A stretch of 64,000 nt of DNA, from contig NZ_JYOV01000005.1 in assembly GCF_000963255.1 (NCBI RefSeq), positions 88,501-152,500 on the forward strand. Reading direction: 5' to 3'. Numbering within the stretch: the first letter of the stretch is position 1; each line of letters begins with the position of its first letter. The position numbers and the translations under genes were made by a program. Of this stretch, positions 18,709 through 28,720 are shown piece by piece. The DNA comes from Streptococcus infantis. GTDB lineage: Bacteria; Bacillota; Bacilli; Lactobacillales; Streptococcaceae. The notes beneath the pieces were generated by a model. It made no database searches. It was not told where the DNA came from and saw nothing but the letters and a program-made list of their open reading frames with translations.

Positions 18709-19954
18709 ATTCTTCCTCATCTTCTTGGAATTGGAGCAAATCAAGCGCAGGCTCACCTTCTGATAACTCAATGTGACGAAGCGTTCGCTCGATAGCTGTA
18801 GTACGACGGTTTAATAAATCATCAATATTGCCAGAGGCATGTTGGAGATGTTTTTGTGCCTTGACCAGAATACCTCCAAACTTGCCAAATTCTGTTTTGA
18901 CACTAGCTAGGGTTTTACTGATATGGTCAGCACTCTTTTGGATATTGAGTGTCTTGAAGCCAACTGATAGAGAATTGAGTAGGGCTGATAAGGTACTTGG
19001 ACCTGCAACGATAATTTGCTCCTCCCGTCTCAAATCATCAAAGAAAATTGGATTGCGAACAATTTCTGAATAGAGACCTTCTGTCGGAACAAACAAGACT
19101 CCAAAATTGGTTGTTCGAGGTGGCGCCAGGTACTTACTCTTGATATCCTTGGCAAAACGCTTGACGCTTGCTAGGAGAGACTTACGGCAGCGCTCGATTT
19201 CATCCTTATCACCTGCTTCATAGGCTTCTTCCAGACGGTAATAATCCGCCAGGGGAAACTTAGAATCAATCGGTAGATAAACATATTCCTGGTCACCTTG
19301 CCCAGGTAACTTGATGGCGTATTCCACACGTTCACTAGAGTTTTCAACAGTAGCAAATTCTCGTTCATACTGGGCAGGTGTCATGATATCTTCAATAATC
19401 TGTCCCAGTTGTAATTCACCCAGAATTCCTCGGGTCTTGGTTCCAGAAAGAACTTTATTAAGCGCACCGACATCACGCGCCACCGTCTGCATTTCACCTA
19501 GGCCTCGATTGACAGATTCCAGTTGTTTGGAAACTGTCTCAAATGAAGCCTGCAAGCGTGTCTGCAAGGTCTTTTCTAATTTCTCCTCGACCGTTTGGCG
19601 CATCTGTTCCAAGCGTTGCTCATTTGATTCCTGCAAGGCCTGTAGTCGTTGGTCAGTCTTATCTCTTGTTTGAAGGAGGTTCTCATTCATTTCCTGCCGA
19701 ACTTGAGTTAAGCCCTGGTGCAATTCAATACGCACCTCCTGCAAACGGTCGCTGACAGCCACTTCCAAGTCTTTTTGATCTAGCTGACTAGCTTGTCTGG
19801 CTTGTTCAAATCGATAATCTAGCTGGTCTGATAGGTTATCTGCTTGGTCCTCCAAACTCTTGGTCAGATATTTTTCCTGCTTGTCCTGCCTTTGCCAAAT
19901 GAGAAAGAGGCCGACCAGATTAGCAACTAATAAAACAACAAGTAAACTTTCCAT
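18698..19954 (-). CDS. rmuC: DNA recombination protein RmuC
   Basis: 418 residues from MESLLVV, preceded by AGGAGGTAGG. An N-terminal membrane helix (3-20) and a long coiled coil (about 30-150, rich in Gln/Glu/Arg heptads) lead to the RmuC domain (about 155-390), with conserved IDSKFPLADYYRL and GVLFVPTEGLYSEI. E. coli RmuC limits inversions at short repeats. The long membrane-anchored coiled coil is usual for the family. Confidence 0.93.
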   Translation of the reverse strand: MESLLVVLLVANLVGLFLIWQRQDKQEKYLTKSLEDQADNLSDQLDYRFEQARQASQLDQKDLEVAVSDRLQEVRIELHQGLTQVRQEMNENLLQTRDKTDQRLQALQESNEQRLEQMRQTVEEKLEKTLQTRLQASFETVSKQLESVNRGLGEMQTVARDVGALNKVLSGTKTRGILGELQLGQIIEDIMTPAQYEREFATVENSSERVEYAIKLPGQGDQEYVYLPIDSKFPLADYYRLEEAYEAGDKDEIERCRKSLLASVKRFAKDIKSKYLAPPRTTNFGVLFVPTEGLYSEIVRNPIFFDDLRREEQIIVAGPSTLSALLNSLSVGFKTLNIQKSADHISKTLASVKTEFGKFGGILVKAQKHLQHASGNIDDLLNRRTTAIERTLRHIELSEGEPALDLLQFQEDEEEYED

Positions 19955-19955
19955 C

Positions 19956-20618
19956 CTACCTCCTATCTTTGCTATGCAAGACGACCACATAGCCATCTGG
20001 GCAAGTCACTGACACTTCCCTATCTATATATTCGTTAGAAGCATAAACTTTCTTAAAGAAAAAATTCTCCTCTATCAGTTCATACTTGGCACCGAGTATT
20101 GTCAAACGACTATCCCTCACAGGCATAAAGGCCAAATAATCATAGTCCGAACGTGGTTCAAGTTGACTGGTCCCTTCTGGACAGTAACGAATCAAATTTT
20201 GCCCATCCTCAATCTCTATTTGACGCATATAGGGCGCCAATTTAGGATTGCTAGGCAGAAAGACATTAGCCAACATATGGTCAATGCGACTACCTAGGGC
20301 ACCAAAAATGGTTACCTGAGCTTGCGGATTTTTTTCAAAAATCGTTAGAAGCGCCAGTTCTAGATCTGTATCATCTTTTTCTGGCTGAGCTTGGACAAAG
20401 TGCTGGGCATGTTTTTGAATCAACTGACGTTCTTCTACAGTCACAGAATCAAAATCCCCAACGGCTAAAGCAAGAGGAAGTTTTTCCTCCAATACCCAAA
20501 GTGAGCCTCGATCCACACCGACATAGCAATCAAAATCTGTTCGATAGTGACCACGGTCTCCACCAGCAAAAACTGCAACTCTAGTCCAGTTCTTTTCTGA
20601 GAGCTTGCACTCGTTCAT
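19956..20618 (-). CDS. thiN: Thiamine diphosphokinase
   Basis: 220 residues from MNECKLSEKNW, with AGGGAG six bases upstream. The catalytic Asp clusters GDFDS and EKDDTDLELAL and the C-terminal beta-sandwich with GATYELI-like sequence (GAKYELIEENFFF) are present. It makes thiamine diphosphate from thiamine and ATP. It overlaps the 3' end of rpe by 38 bases. Confidence 0.9.
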   Translation of the reverse strand: MNECKLSEKNWTRVAVFAGGDRGHYRTDFDCYVGVDRGSLWVLEEKLPLALAVGDFDSVTVEERQLIQKHAQHFVQAQPEKDDTDLELALLTIFEKNPQAQVTIFGALGSRIDHMLANVFLPSNPKLAPYMRQIEIEDGQNLIRYCPEGTSQLEPRSDYDYLAFMPVRDSRLTILGAKYELIEENFFFKKVYASNEYIDREVSVTCPDGYVVVLHSKDRR

Positions 20619-21237
20619 TGACATCTCCCTTAAAGACATAGGATCCTGCTACAAAAACTGTTGCACCAGCTTCTTTGGCTTGAGCAATGGTTTTATCATC
20701 AATCCCACCATCCACTTCGATCTCAAAGTTCAAATCTTTTTCCTCACGAAGGGAAACCAATTCACGTATCTTATCCATGGTTTCTGGCAGAAATGCTTGC
20801 CCACCAAAGCCAGGATTCACCGTCATAACTAATACTTGGTCAACCAAATGAAGAACATGCTTGATAGCTTCAACAGGCGTACCAGGATTGATGACTACCG
20901 AAGGTTTAACACCGAGAGAACGAATCTTTTGAAGAGCGCCATGGATATGAGGTGTTGCCTCGACATGGATGCTGATAATATCTGCTCCCGCACGCGCAAA
21001 ATCTTCTAAATGATGTTCGGGATTTGATACCATCAAGTGGCAGTCAAAGACCATCTTGCTATGAGGGCGAAGGCTTTCAACCACACCTGCACCAAAACTG
21101 ATTTGTGGCACAAAGTGACCATCCATGATATCGATATGGGCGTATTCTGCCCCAGTTGCTTCTAGGCGTTTAATTTCACGTTCAAAGTTGGCATAATCTG
21201 CTGCCAGAATTGACGGAGCAATCTTGTATTGAGACAT
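20581..21237 (-). CDS. rpe: Ribulose-phosphate 3-epimerase
   Basis: 218 residues from MSQYKIAPS (GGAGAAACCT upstream). TIM barrel with SILAADYANF, HIDIMDGHFVP and the metal-binding His/Asp residues, FDCHLMV, MTVNPGFGGQ and EVDGGI. It interconverts ribulose-5-phosphate and xylulose-5-phosphate. The order rsgA-rpe-thiN is conserved in Firmicutes. Confidence 0.95.
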   Translation of the reverse strand: MSQYKIAPSILAADYANFEREIKRLEATGAEYAHIDIMDGHFVPQISFGAGVVESLRPHSKMVFDCHLMVSNPEHHLEDFARAGADIISIHVEATPHIHGALQKIRSLGVKPSVVINPGTPVEAIKHVLHLVDQVLVMTVNPGFGGQAFLPETMDKIRELVSLREEKDLNFEIEVDGGIDDKTIAQAKEAGATVFVAGSYVFKGDVNERVQALRKELD

Positions 21238-21247
21238 AGGTTTCTCC

Positions 21248-22126
21248 TTATTTTGGAATTTTTTTGCTGACTTTTTTATAAGTTTCTCTACGATTTTCAA
21301 TCTCACTGAGGAATTGCAAATAGTTGTCAAAACGGAAGGTAGCAATGATCCCCTCTTCTACTGCTGGTTTCACTGCGCAAGATGGCTCATGGGTATGAGT
21401 ACATGTACGGAACTTGCAGTCTCGACTGACACTAGCAATTTCTGGAAAGGCTAGATTAAGGTCTTCTGCTGTTGTTACTTCGTAATCCAGCGATGAAAAA
21501 CCTGGTGTGTCTGCAATCTTACCACCATTGAGATTGTAAAAACTAACTGCTCGAGTAGTATGACGACCGCGACCCAGACTATCAGAGATTTCTCCTGTTT
21601 CGAGATTGAGATCTGGTGCGATTTTATTGAGGAGGGTTGACTTCCCAACACCCGTCTGCCCCATAAAGACCGTAACTTTATCTGTCAACAAGGGCAAGAG
21701 TTCCTCTTTACTCGTCACAAAATCGTAACCAATAGCACGATAGGTCTGCTGGTAAAAATCCAGTTCTCCCCCATCTTCCAGTAAGTCCATTTTGGAAATA
21801 TAGACGATAGGATGAATGTCCTTGTGCTCTAAAAGAACCAAGAAGCGATCCAGCAAGTTGCTATTAAAGTCAGGTTCTTTGACCGACATGATAACCACAG
21901 CTTGGTCAATATTGACAATTGGTGGACGAACCAGACTGTTTTTCCGTTCATGAATCTTGAGAATATAACCTTCGGAATTTTCCTCCGCAGAAAAATCTAC
22001 CCAATCTCCAACGTAGGGCGTGTGACCTTTTTTACGGAAATTCCCACGCGCGCGTGTCTGATAGACCTGACCCTCATTTTCCACATAGTAGAAGCCGGCC
22101 AAGGCTTTAATAATTTGTCCCTGCAT
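21248..22126 (-). CDS. rsgA: Ribosome small-subunit-dependent GTPase RsgA
   Basis: 292 residues from MQGQIIK. An OB-fold (1-65) precedes a circularly permuted GTPase with G4 (SKMD, 111-114) before G1 (GQTGVGKST, 156-164) and G3 (DTPG, 206-209). The zinc finger ligands are Cys237, Cys242, a His near 244 and Cys250. It checks late 30S assembly. It starts 2 nt after the rsmA stop. Confidence 0.95.
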   Translation of the reverse strand: MQGQIIKALAGFYYVENEGQVYQTRARGNFRKKGHTPYVGDWVDFSAEENSEGYILKIHERKNSLVRPPIVNIDQAVVIMSVKEPDFNSNLLDRFLVLLEHKDIHPIVYISKMDLLEDGGELDFYQQTYRAIGYDFVTSKEELLPLLTDKVTVFMGQTGVGKSTLLNKIAPDLNLETGEISDSLGRGRHTTRAVSFYNLNGGKIADTPGFSSLDYEVTTAEDLNLAFPEIASVSRDCKFRTCTHTHEPSCAVKPAVEEGIIATFRFDNYLQFLSEIENRRETYKKVSKKIPK

Positions 22127-22127
22127 C

Positions 22128-23000
22128 TTAGAGTCCTTGTCCTTTAAGCGCATCTGCTAGACTGGCAAATTCTTCTAAGCCAAGAGCTTCACCGCGTACA
22201 CTTGGGGATAGTCCGGTCTGGTCCAAAGCCCTAGTCAACTTATCCTTGACTTCTTCAGTCTTGCCAAAGTAACCTGTCAAGTTGTTCCACAAGGTCTTGC
22301 GACGATGGGTAAAACTAGCCTTGGAAACCTTAAAGAAGAAGTTCTCATCTTTTACTGCTACAGCCGGTTCTGGACGACGCACCATTTTCAAGATGGCTGA
22401 GTCAACATTCGGAGCTGGCACAAATACTGTACGAGGTACAATAAAGGCAACCTTGGCTGTCATGTAATATTGAACGGCAATCGACAAGCTACCGTAAGCC
22501 TTGGTATTTGGTTGAGCAGAGATACGATCCGCCACCTCTCTTTGCATCATGACCACAAACTCACTAAAAGGAATCCCACTTTCGATCAAGTGCATGAGAA
22601 TAGGGGTCGTGATGTAATAAGGCAAGTTTGCCACTACCTTGATGGGTAAGTCAGGATTTTTGAAATTCTGGATATGCTGCGCCAAATCAACCTTGAGAAT
22701 GTCTTCGTTAACTACGGTTACATTGTCAAAATCACGCAAGGTATCAGCTAAAATTGGTACCAAGCGATGGTCAATCTCAAAGGCCATAACTTCAGCTGCA
22801 CGCTCAGCCAAAAATTCCGTCAAGGCACCAATCCCTGGCCCGATCTCAATGACATTGACCTGGCCATCAATTTCAGCCGTATCAACAATTTTTTGAAGGA
22901 TATTGGTATCGGTCAAGAAATTTTGTCCGAAGGACTTTTTAAAAGTAAAGCCGTGACGCTCCAGCACTGCCTTGGTCACGCTATAATCTGCAATTCTCAT
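22128..23000 (-). CDS. rsmA: 16S rRNA dimethyladenosine transferase RsmA (KsgA)
   Basis: 290 residues. KKSFGQNFL, the SAM motif [14 protein letters not shown], and the catalytic [10 protein letters not shown] are all visible. It dimethylates the two adenines in the 3' terminal hairpin of 16S rRNA; loss gives kasugamycin resistance. It heads the rsmA-rsgA-rpe-thiN-rmuC-yhaM run of closely spaced genes. Confidence 0.96.
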   Translation of the reverse strand: MRIADYSVTKAVLERHGFTFKKSFGQNFLTDTNILQKIVDTAEIDGQVNVIEIGPGIGALTEFLAERAAEVMAFEIDHRLVPILADTLRDFDNVTVVNEDILKVDLAQHIQNFKNPDLPIKVVANLPYYITTPILMHLIESGIPFSEFVVMMQREVADRISAQPNTKAYGSLSIAVQYYMTAKVAFIVPRTVFVPAPNVDSAILKMVRRPEPAVAVKDENFFFKVSKASFTHRRKTLWNNLTGYFGKTEEVKDKLTRALDQTGLSPSVRGEALGLEEFASLADALKGQGL

Positions 23001-23019
23001 TTATTCTCTTTTCTATTTA

Positions 23020-23733
23020 TTAGCTAAAAATAATATATAAAACCCACATAATTCCTAGTGCCAACAAAATCCAAAACACTAAAAGAACACGAGGCTTGTT
23101 CCCTTTTGAATCAGATCCAGTCATATCAAGCACTTTCTTATCTTCTTGGGGGTTCATTTTCTTCAGTTCATCCTGATAGGCAACCGAATCTAGAATATTG
23201 TCTTCTGGCAATAATTCTGAAGCATAATAATCAGGAAAGCCCATAGCAAGACCAATTAAGTTCTCTTCTGTCAAAGAAAAATCTAAATCTTTGGGTTGAT
23301 TTTCCCGAATAGCCCGGATATTTTTTAACAGTTTATCAGAAACAACAGACACTTGGTCCATAAAAACAACATCTAAAAGATCAAATCCGAGTACATCACC
23401 GTCTTTGACATTTGCAAGAATATAACGGACAAAGTCATCATATAGTTGCACGGATTGCGGGGCATTCTCTTCTAAAAAAGATCGGTTTTTGAGGGCATTC
23501 TGCTGGAATTTTTCAATAGAAAGCAAGATATCTACATTCTGCTCTTGGTAAAATCTTTCTGCTTGCTCTTCATCTTCTTCCAGTTTTTCTGCTGTTTCCC
23601 AGAGAGCAATAGGAGCTTTTAAATCTTCTTCATCCCAAAACAATTGCCAAAAATAGGGTATTGTGTAAATTCCCTCTGTTAGAATACGGGCTTCATCTTC
23701 GTTTTTTAAGTAAATATAAGTTCTATTTGCCAT
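23020..23733 (-). CDS. Uncharacterised acidic protein with C-terminal membrane helix
   Basis: 237 residues from MANRTYIY; a GTG five codons earlier is an alternative, and neither has a strong ribosome site. The body is acidic and helical, with a Glu/Asp-rich stretch (EEDLKAP to EEDEEQAERF, about 40-70). A short basic linker precedes one transmembrane helix at the extreme C-terminus (about 215-235), suggesting a tail-anchored protein with its bulk in the cytoplasm. No family is recognised. It lies downstream of, and co-oriented with, the SseB-like gene at 23823-25250. Confidence 0.7.
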   Translation of the reverse strand: MANRTYIYLKNEDEARILTEGIYTIPYFWQLFWDEEDLKAPIALWETAEKLEEDEEQAERFYQEQNVDILLSIEKFQQNALKNRSFLEENAPQSVQLYDDFVRYILANVKDGDVLGFDLLDVVFMDQVSVVSDKLLKNIRAIRENQPKDLDFSLTEENLIGLAMGFPDYYASELLPEDNILDSVAYQDELKKMNPQEDKKVLDMTGSDSKGNKPRVLLVFWILLALGIMWVLYIIFS

Positions 23734-23822
23734 ATCATTTTCTTTCACAATCTTTGAAAAAGGTTAGTGGTTCAAGTAGGATGTAGATAAAACTATATAG
23801 TTTCCCAATGTAAAGAAACTCT

Positions 23823-25250
23823 CTAATCTTTAGCTCTACCTTCTAGTTCCTCACTGAGCTCTTGCATCTCTTTAAAAGCGGTTAGACTAACATAGGCACC
23901 CGCTTCATAGTATTCCGTTGGATTAATGGCATAGTCAAAAACTTCAATCATGCCTCCCGCTTCTTCAATCATGCCATTCCATTTTTCGTCAAAGACCATT
24001 CGCAGACGTTTCCAATCGGTAAATACCGGCACAGAATTTCTGCCATCTTTTCCTTCTTTGACTGGAATGTTGAAACTAGAATCTTTTTCTAAAACGAAGG
24101 AATTTCCTTCCTGACTATCGCCCTTAAATTCCGAAGCCGCATCTAGAGGAATTAGGAATTTAGCTTTCGGCATAGCTTCTGAAAAGAACTTATAATAGAG
24201 CTTATAAATTACTTCTTCATCTTCTGTCGTCGGGCTATCCAATTGTCCCATCAACAACATCCATCTTACTAGGTCAGGATTCATTACAGGAACTTGTATT
24301 TCTGGTAAATCAGAAAAATCTGGTTTTTGAACCAAGGCAGGAGCGCTGATGCTGACTTCCTTAGAATTAAAGATTGCTCCCAAGGCACCATTTAAGTAAA
24401 AGGCTGTCCCAAGGAAATTCTCAATCCCTTTTTTATCTTCCGTATTTTCAATCAGTTTTACCACTGAGTTTGGTCGACCATCAATGGTTTCCTGAAATTG
24501 GCGATACCAAGATGGGGTCAAAAGCATAATCATGGGATCAGTACACAGATAACCTTCCTCACCTCTGTCATAGGTCGTTGAGAAAAGGTAAGGTTCGCCT
24601 GTTTTTTCCGAATAAACTGCATAAACTGAATCTACTGCTAACAACTTGTCTTTGACGATTTCCGCTAGACGTTCCAACTTGCGAGTGTTGGCTTGATAGC
24701 TTTCTTCGCTTTCAGTTTCCTGATTTTGACGGCATTTCCATAAAAAGAGACGTAAAATCTCTACACTGTCATCAAGGCTAGCTGCCAAATAGTCTTCATT
24801 AGTCAATTGACCCTCTTGAATGGCTACAAAAGCACGATACAGAGCATCTGAATAGCTTGATAATTTTTGCTCTTCCTCAACACCTGAACTAAAGAGCACA
24901 CTTCCTTTTTTCAATTTATCCAAAGAAGGAAGCCTATCAACCACTAGATGCGCGAGAACTTCATCAGTAAGACTATCTGCATCTTTGTTTTGACTGCTAA
25001 GCTTTTTAACCTCTACAGTACCAAGAGTATCCATTCCTTGGTCAGGATTGCAAAACTGCAACTGATCCCCAACCTTGATACTACCTTCTAGACTTCCAAC
25101 AATCAATAATTGATTCGTTTCCTTCATCGGGAACAAATCTAGAACACCAATACATGCATTGTTTTTAGATTCTTCTCTTTCTTTCTGTGCTTCACTTATT
25201 TCAGTTGCCTCTGCAGTTTCTGTCTTTTTTAAAAAATCAAAGATTCCCAT
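23823..25250 (-). CDS. Uncharacterised protein with an SseB-like C-terminal domain
   Basis: 475 residues. An MGIFDFLKK amphipathic start and an acidic linker lead to a beta-rich segment (about 33-85, LIVGSLEGSIKVGDQLQF) that looks like an EF-Tu domain-2 barrel. A helical middle follows, and a C-terminal part (about 335-460) has the pattern of the SseB N-terminal domain (FLIPLD, VPVFTDW, then INPTEYYEAG). The domain readings are by eye and need profile searches. ATG and promoter-like TGATACAAT lie upstream (25342-25350). Role unknown; probably paired with the membrane-tailed protein downstream. Confidence 0.72.
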   Translation of the reverse strand: MGIFDFLKKTETAEATEISEAQKEREESKNNACIGVLDLFPMKETNQLLIVGSLEGSIKVGDQLQFCNPDQGMDTLGTVEVKKLSSQNKDADSLTDEVLAHLVVDRLPSLDKLKKGSVLFSSGVEEEQKLSSYSDALYRAFVAIQEGQLTNEDYLAASLDDSVEILRLFLWKCRQNQETESEESYQANTRKLERLAEIVKDKLLAVDSVYAVYSEKTGEPYLFSTTYDRGEEGYLCTDPMIMLLTPSWYRQFQETIDGRPNSVVKLIENTEDKKGIENFLGTAFYLNGALGAIFNSKEVSISAPALVQKPDFSDLPEIQVPVMNPDLVRWMLLMGQLDSPTTEDEEVIYKLYYKFFSEAMPKAKFLIPLDAASEFKGDSQEGNSFVLEKDSSFNIPVKEGKDGRNSVPVFTDWKRLRMVFDEKWNGMIEEAGGMIEVFDYAINPTEYYEAGAYVSLTAFKEMQELSEELEGRAKD

Positions 25251-25382
25251 AACTTTTCCTCACTAACTCCATACAAGGCTAATCCTGTGGAGCACTTTTC
25301 TAATGCTTGCTATCAAGCCTGATTAAACCGTATATGATTACTTCTATTGTATCATATTCCCCCTACATTTTGGGACGGTTTC

Positions 25383-25946
25383 TCAATTCTCATACGACTT
25401 CATGGCATCTTCAACTTCAGCTAAACTGATGCCGAATAATTCCAAACGCTTGAGAAGTTGCTTCCCATTGGAATAACCAATACGAAGGCTTTCTCCTAGA
25501 TATTCTCTGCGTTTTCGGCTATCTGCGCCTGCTAGAAAACCAAGACGAATCAAGTCACTACGGCTAATGTCAAAGTCGCTTTCTGCTTCAAATTGCTCTG
25601 TGACTTGTTCCAGCGCTGTTTTCAAGTCTTCATAACTGGCATGTTCGATTCCTAGGGAACGTCCTTTGGTCTTGGACTTTGGCACTGCCTCATCACGTTT
25701 GAGAAAAGCGTGTTGAACTGTTGGAACAGCCGTCATAATCATCCGGCGAATGCGTTCCCCATTAAAGTCAGGATCTGTAAAGACAATCACCCCATGACGT
25801 TGATGTAGACGTTGGATTCGTTCAAGATCTTGCTCATTGATAGCAGAGCCACGAGTCTCATAGGTCTCCACATCAAAATAACGTTTGAGATTGGCCGTAT
25901 CATCACGCCCTTCGACTACGACGACTTGGGAAATTTTCTTTTTCAT
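25383..25946 (-). CDS. rnmV: Ribonuclease M5
   Basis: 187 residues, Toprim nuclease. Catalytic Glu12 (VVVEGRDD) and Asp58/Asp60 (TDPDFNG) are present. It matures 5S rRNA at both ends. Its start overlaps the tatD stop by 4 bases, the usual tatD-rnmV pair. Confidence 0.95.
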   Translation of the reverse strand: MKKKISQVVVVEGRDDTANLKRYFDVETYETRGSAINEQDLERIQRLHQRHGVIVFTDPDFNGERIRRMIMTAVPTVQHAFLKRDEAVPKSKTKGRSLGIEHASYEDLKTALEQVTEQFEAESDFDISRSDLIRLGFLAGADSRKRREYLGESLRIGYSNGKQLLKRLELFGISLAEVEDAMKSYEN

Positions 25947-26719
25947 AATTTACTTTCCAGTCCAAAAATTCGTTCCGCATTTGCACTTGTCGCAGCAGCT
26001 AATTCTTCTGTCGATACGCCACGCAAATCTGCAATAAAGTCCACTACATAGCGCGTGTAAGCTGTCTTGTTTTCACGACCACGCTTGGGAACGGGTGCCA
26101 AGTAAGGCGCATCTGTCTCCACCAAAATCTTATCCAAAGGTAACTCTTTGGCAGCCTCCTGAATGTCTGTCGCTTTTTTAAAGGTAACCACTCCAGAAAA
26201 GGAAATGGTCATACCTAACTCCACAAACTTTTCAGCCCATTCCAGAGAACCTGAGAAGGAGTGCATGATGCCGCCACGGGGACCGACTCCCTCACTTTTG
26301 ATAATCTCATAGGTATATTCGAGCGCATCACGGGTGTGAACTACAAAAGGTAAGTCCAATTCCTTAGATAGCTGAATCTGACGACGGAAAACTTGCTCCT
26401 GCACTTCTTTAGGGGCTGTCATCCAGTGATAGTCCAAACCAATCTCACCCAGGGCAACAACTTTAGGATGTTTTAGTTTTTCCAGCAAGTAATTCTCAAC
26501 TTCCCTTGTATAGGTCCCTGCTTCTGTCGGATGCCAACCAATCGTCGCATAAAGTTGGTCATATTCTTCCACCAATTCCAAGGCTCGCTCAATGGTCGGT
26601 TTATCAAATCCAACAATATTCATCCGAGTTACACCCATTTCAGCTGCTAAGGCTATTTCTTCTGCTTCTCTTCCTGAAAATTCTTCCACATTCAAGTGGG
26701 TATGTGTATCAAAAATCAT
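25943..26719 (-). CDS. tatD: TatD-family metal-dependent hydrolase (DNase)
   Basis: 258 residues, amidohydrolase barrel. Metal ligands lie in DTHTHLN (His6, His8), GEIGLDYHW and ETDAPYLAP. Family members are Mg-dependent 3'-5' exonucleases. Promoter TGGTATAAT is at 26749-26757, with a GAGGGAATATAC ribosome site. Confidence 0.92.
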   Translation of the reverse strand: MIFDTHTHLNVEEFSGREAEEIALAAEMGVTRMNIVGFDKPTIERALELVEEYDQLYATIGWHPTEAGTYTREVENYLLEKLKHPKVVALGEIGLDYHWMTAPKEVQEQVFRRQIQLSKELDLPFVVHTRDALEYTYEIIKSEGVGPRGGIMHSFSGSLEWAEKFVELGMTISFSGVVTFKKATDIQEAAKELPLDKILVETDAPYLAPVPKRGRENKTAYTRYVVDFIADLRGVSTEELAAATSANAERIFGLESKL

Positions 26720-26810
26720 GTATATTCCCTCGTTTTTTCTACCTTCTATTATACCAAAAAACTAGTCTCATTCTTATAGGAAAAAATATTTTGAAATCAT
26801 TCATTTTTTC

Positions 26811-26839
26811 TTGACGACTTATTTTCATAGCAGTATAAT
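26811..26839 (+). promoter_or_regulatory. Promoter of the KimA-like gene
   Basis: TTGACG, 17 nt, TATAAT. It overlaps the 5' end of the longest ORF and so rules out that longer start. Confidence 0.88.
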
Positions 26840-26873
26840 AACTCTTGTTGAAATTTTCAGAAAAGGAAAGAAA

Positions 26874-28718
26874 ATGTTTACGAAATTAAAATATACCTTT
26901 ATTGGTCGTCCCCTTAAGTCCTTAACTGAAGGCGAGGGAGGACTACTTGGAAAAACACAGGCACTTGCAATGCTTTCAAGTGATGCCCTATCTTCTATCG
27001 CTTATGGACCTGAACAGGTCGTTCTTGTCTTGGCTAGCCTATCTCCACTTGCTATTTGGTGGAGTCTCCCTATCGGCATTTTTGTCCTCTTGCTACTTGC
27101 TAGCCTGACCATTTCCTACCGACAAATCATTCATGCCTACCCTCAAGGTGGGGGTGCCTATATGGTAACACGAGAAAATCTTTCTCCTGAGCTCGGTTTG
27201 ATTGCCGGTGGAAGCTTGCTTGTTGACTACATGCTAACAGTTGCCGTATCCGTCGCTGCAGGTGCTGATGCGATCACAGCAGCACTTCCTGCTCTCCATC
27301 CCTACAACCTCCACATCTCCATTTTTCTGGTCTGTTTACTCATGCTTTTGAATCTGCGAGGCTTGAGGGAATCTGCTAGTTCTCTGATGATCCCTGTCTA
27401 TCTCTTTATCTTTAGTACGGTCTTCCTCTTATTGTTTGGTATTTTCCAACTATTGACAGGTTCTCTCAGCTATCATGCAACTTCCTCTATTGGTCAAACT
27501 GTCCCAAGTCTCTCAATCGTCCTGATTTTAAGAGCCTTTACCAGCGGTTCAGCTTCATTAACCGGGGTTGAAGCCATCTCAAATGCCGTTCCATTTTTCA
27601 AGACTCCTAAAGAGAAGAACGCTGCTCAGACACTGACCATCATGTCTCTGATTCTTGGATTTCTATTTGCAGGAATTACCTTCCTAAACTACTGGATGGG
27701 GATTACACCTCAACACGGAGAAACAATCCTCTCACAAATGGCTAAAGGAATTTTAGGGGATTCAGCTCTCGGCCAAGTTGTTTATTATCTCTTCCAATTC
27801 TCAACTGCTCTAATCCTAGCCGTTGCTGCAAATACTGGTTTTTCTGCCTTTCCGATGTTGGCTTACAATATGGCTAAGAACAAATACATGCCCCATCTCT
27901 TTATGGAAAAAGGAGACCGCCTTGGTTATTCAAACGGTATTTTGACCTTAGCCTTTGGCGCTATGATTCTTCTGCTCATTTTCAACGGAAATACAGAACG
28001 CTTGATTCCTCTCTATACTATCGGAGTTTTCGTACCTTTTGCACTTTCTCAAACAGGGATGATTCGCCACTGGAAAAAAGAAAAAGGCTCTCAATTCTTG
28101 AAGTCAGCTTTTGCAAATATCCTCGGAGCCATCATTTGTTACGCTATCGTTCTTATCTTACTCTTCTTCAGACTTGGAGATATCTGGCCATTCTTCCCTA
28201 TTATCCTGGTCTTAACCTTCCTCTTTTTGTCTATCCACAGTCATTACCAAAAAGTGGCCAAACAGCTTCGACTTTATGAAGGGATTCAAAAACAAAGCTA
28301 CGATGGCAATGTCGTCCTTGTCTTAGTAGGAAATGTTACTCGAGTCAGTGTTGGAGCGATTAATTACGCTCAAAGCATAGGAGATGAAGTTTTGGCCATG
28401 CACATTTCCACCAAGGAAACCGAAGAAAAAGACCAAGAAATCCTCCAAGAATTTGCCGACTACTTCCCAAATATCACTCTAAAAAACATTAATACTAGCT
28501 ATCGCGATATCATCACACCTACAGTTCGCTATGTTCGAAAAATTTCTCAAGAAGCCAAGAAAAAGAACTACACAGTTACAGTTCTAGTTCCCCAGTTTAT
28601 CCCTAACAAACCTTGGCAAAATATCCTACACAATCAAATGAGCCTCAAATTAAAATATGCTCTCAGATGGCACGAAGATGTCGTCGTTGCCAGCTACTCT
28701 TATCATTTGAAAGAATAA
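26874..28718 (+). CDS. KimA-like potassium importer (APC superfamily)
   Basis: 614 residues from MFTKLKYTF, preceded by AAAGGAAAG. There are twelve membrane helices and a cytoplasmic C-terminal domain of about 150 residues. The N-terminus (FIGRPL, LSSDALSSIAYGPEQ, YPQGGGAYMV, GGSLLVDYMLTVAVSV) closely resembles B. subtilis KimA/YdaO, a high-affinity proton/potassium symporter inhibited by c-di-AMP. It would often be annotated simply as an amino-acid permease. Substrate assignment is by similarity recalled from memory. Monocistronic with a strong terminator. Confidence 0.85.
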   Translation: MFTKLKYTFIGRPLKSLTEGEGGLLGKTQALAMLSSDALSSIAYGPEQVVLVLASLSPLAIWWSLPIGIFVLLLLASLTISYRQIIHAYPQGGGAYMVTRENLSPELGLIAGGSLLVDYMLTVAVSVAAGADAITAALPALHPYNLHISIFLVCLLMLLNLRGLRESASSLMIPVYLFIFSTVFLLLFGIFQLLTGSLSYHATSSIGQTVPSLSIVLILRAFTSGSASLTGVEAISNAVPFFKTPKEKNAAQTLTIMSLILGFLFAGITFLNYWMGITPQHGETILSQMAKGILGDSALGQVVYYLFQFSTALILAVAANTGFSAFPMLAYNMAKNKYMPHLFMEKGDRLGYSNGILTLAFGAMILLLIFNGNTERLIPLYTIGVFVPFALSQTGMIRHWKKEKGSQFLKSAFANILGAIICYAIVLILLFFRLGDIWPFFPIILVLTFLFLSIHSHYQKVAKQLRLYEGIQKQSYDGNVVLVLVGNVTRVSVGAINYAQSIGDEVLAMHISTKETEEKDQEILQEFADYFPNITLKNINTSYRDIITPTVRYVRKISQEAKKKNYTVTVLVPQFIPNKPWQNILHNQMSLKLKYALRWHEDVVVASYSYHLKE

Positions 28719-28720
28719 AG

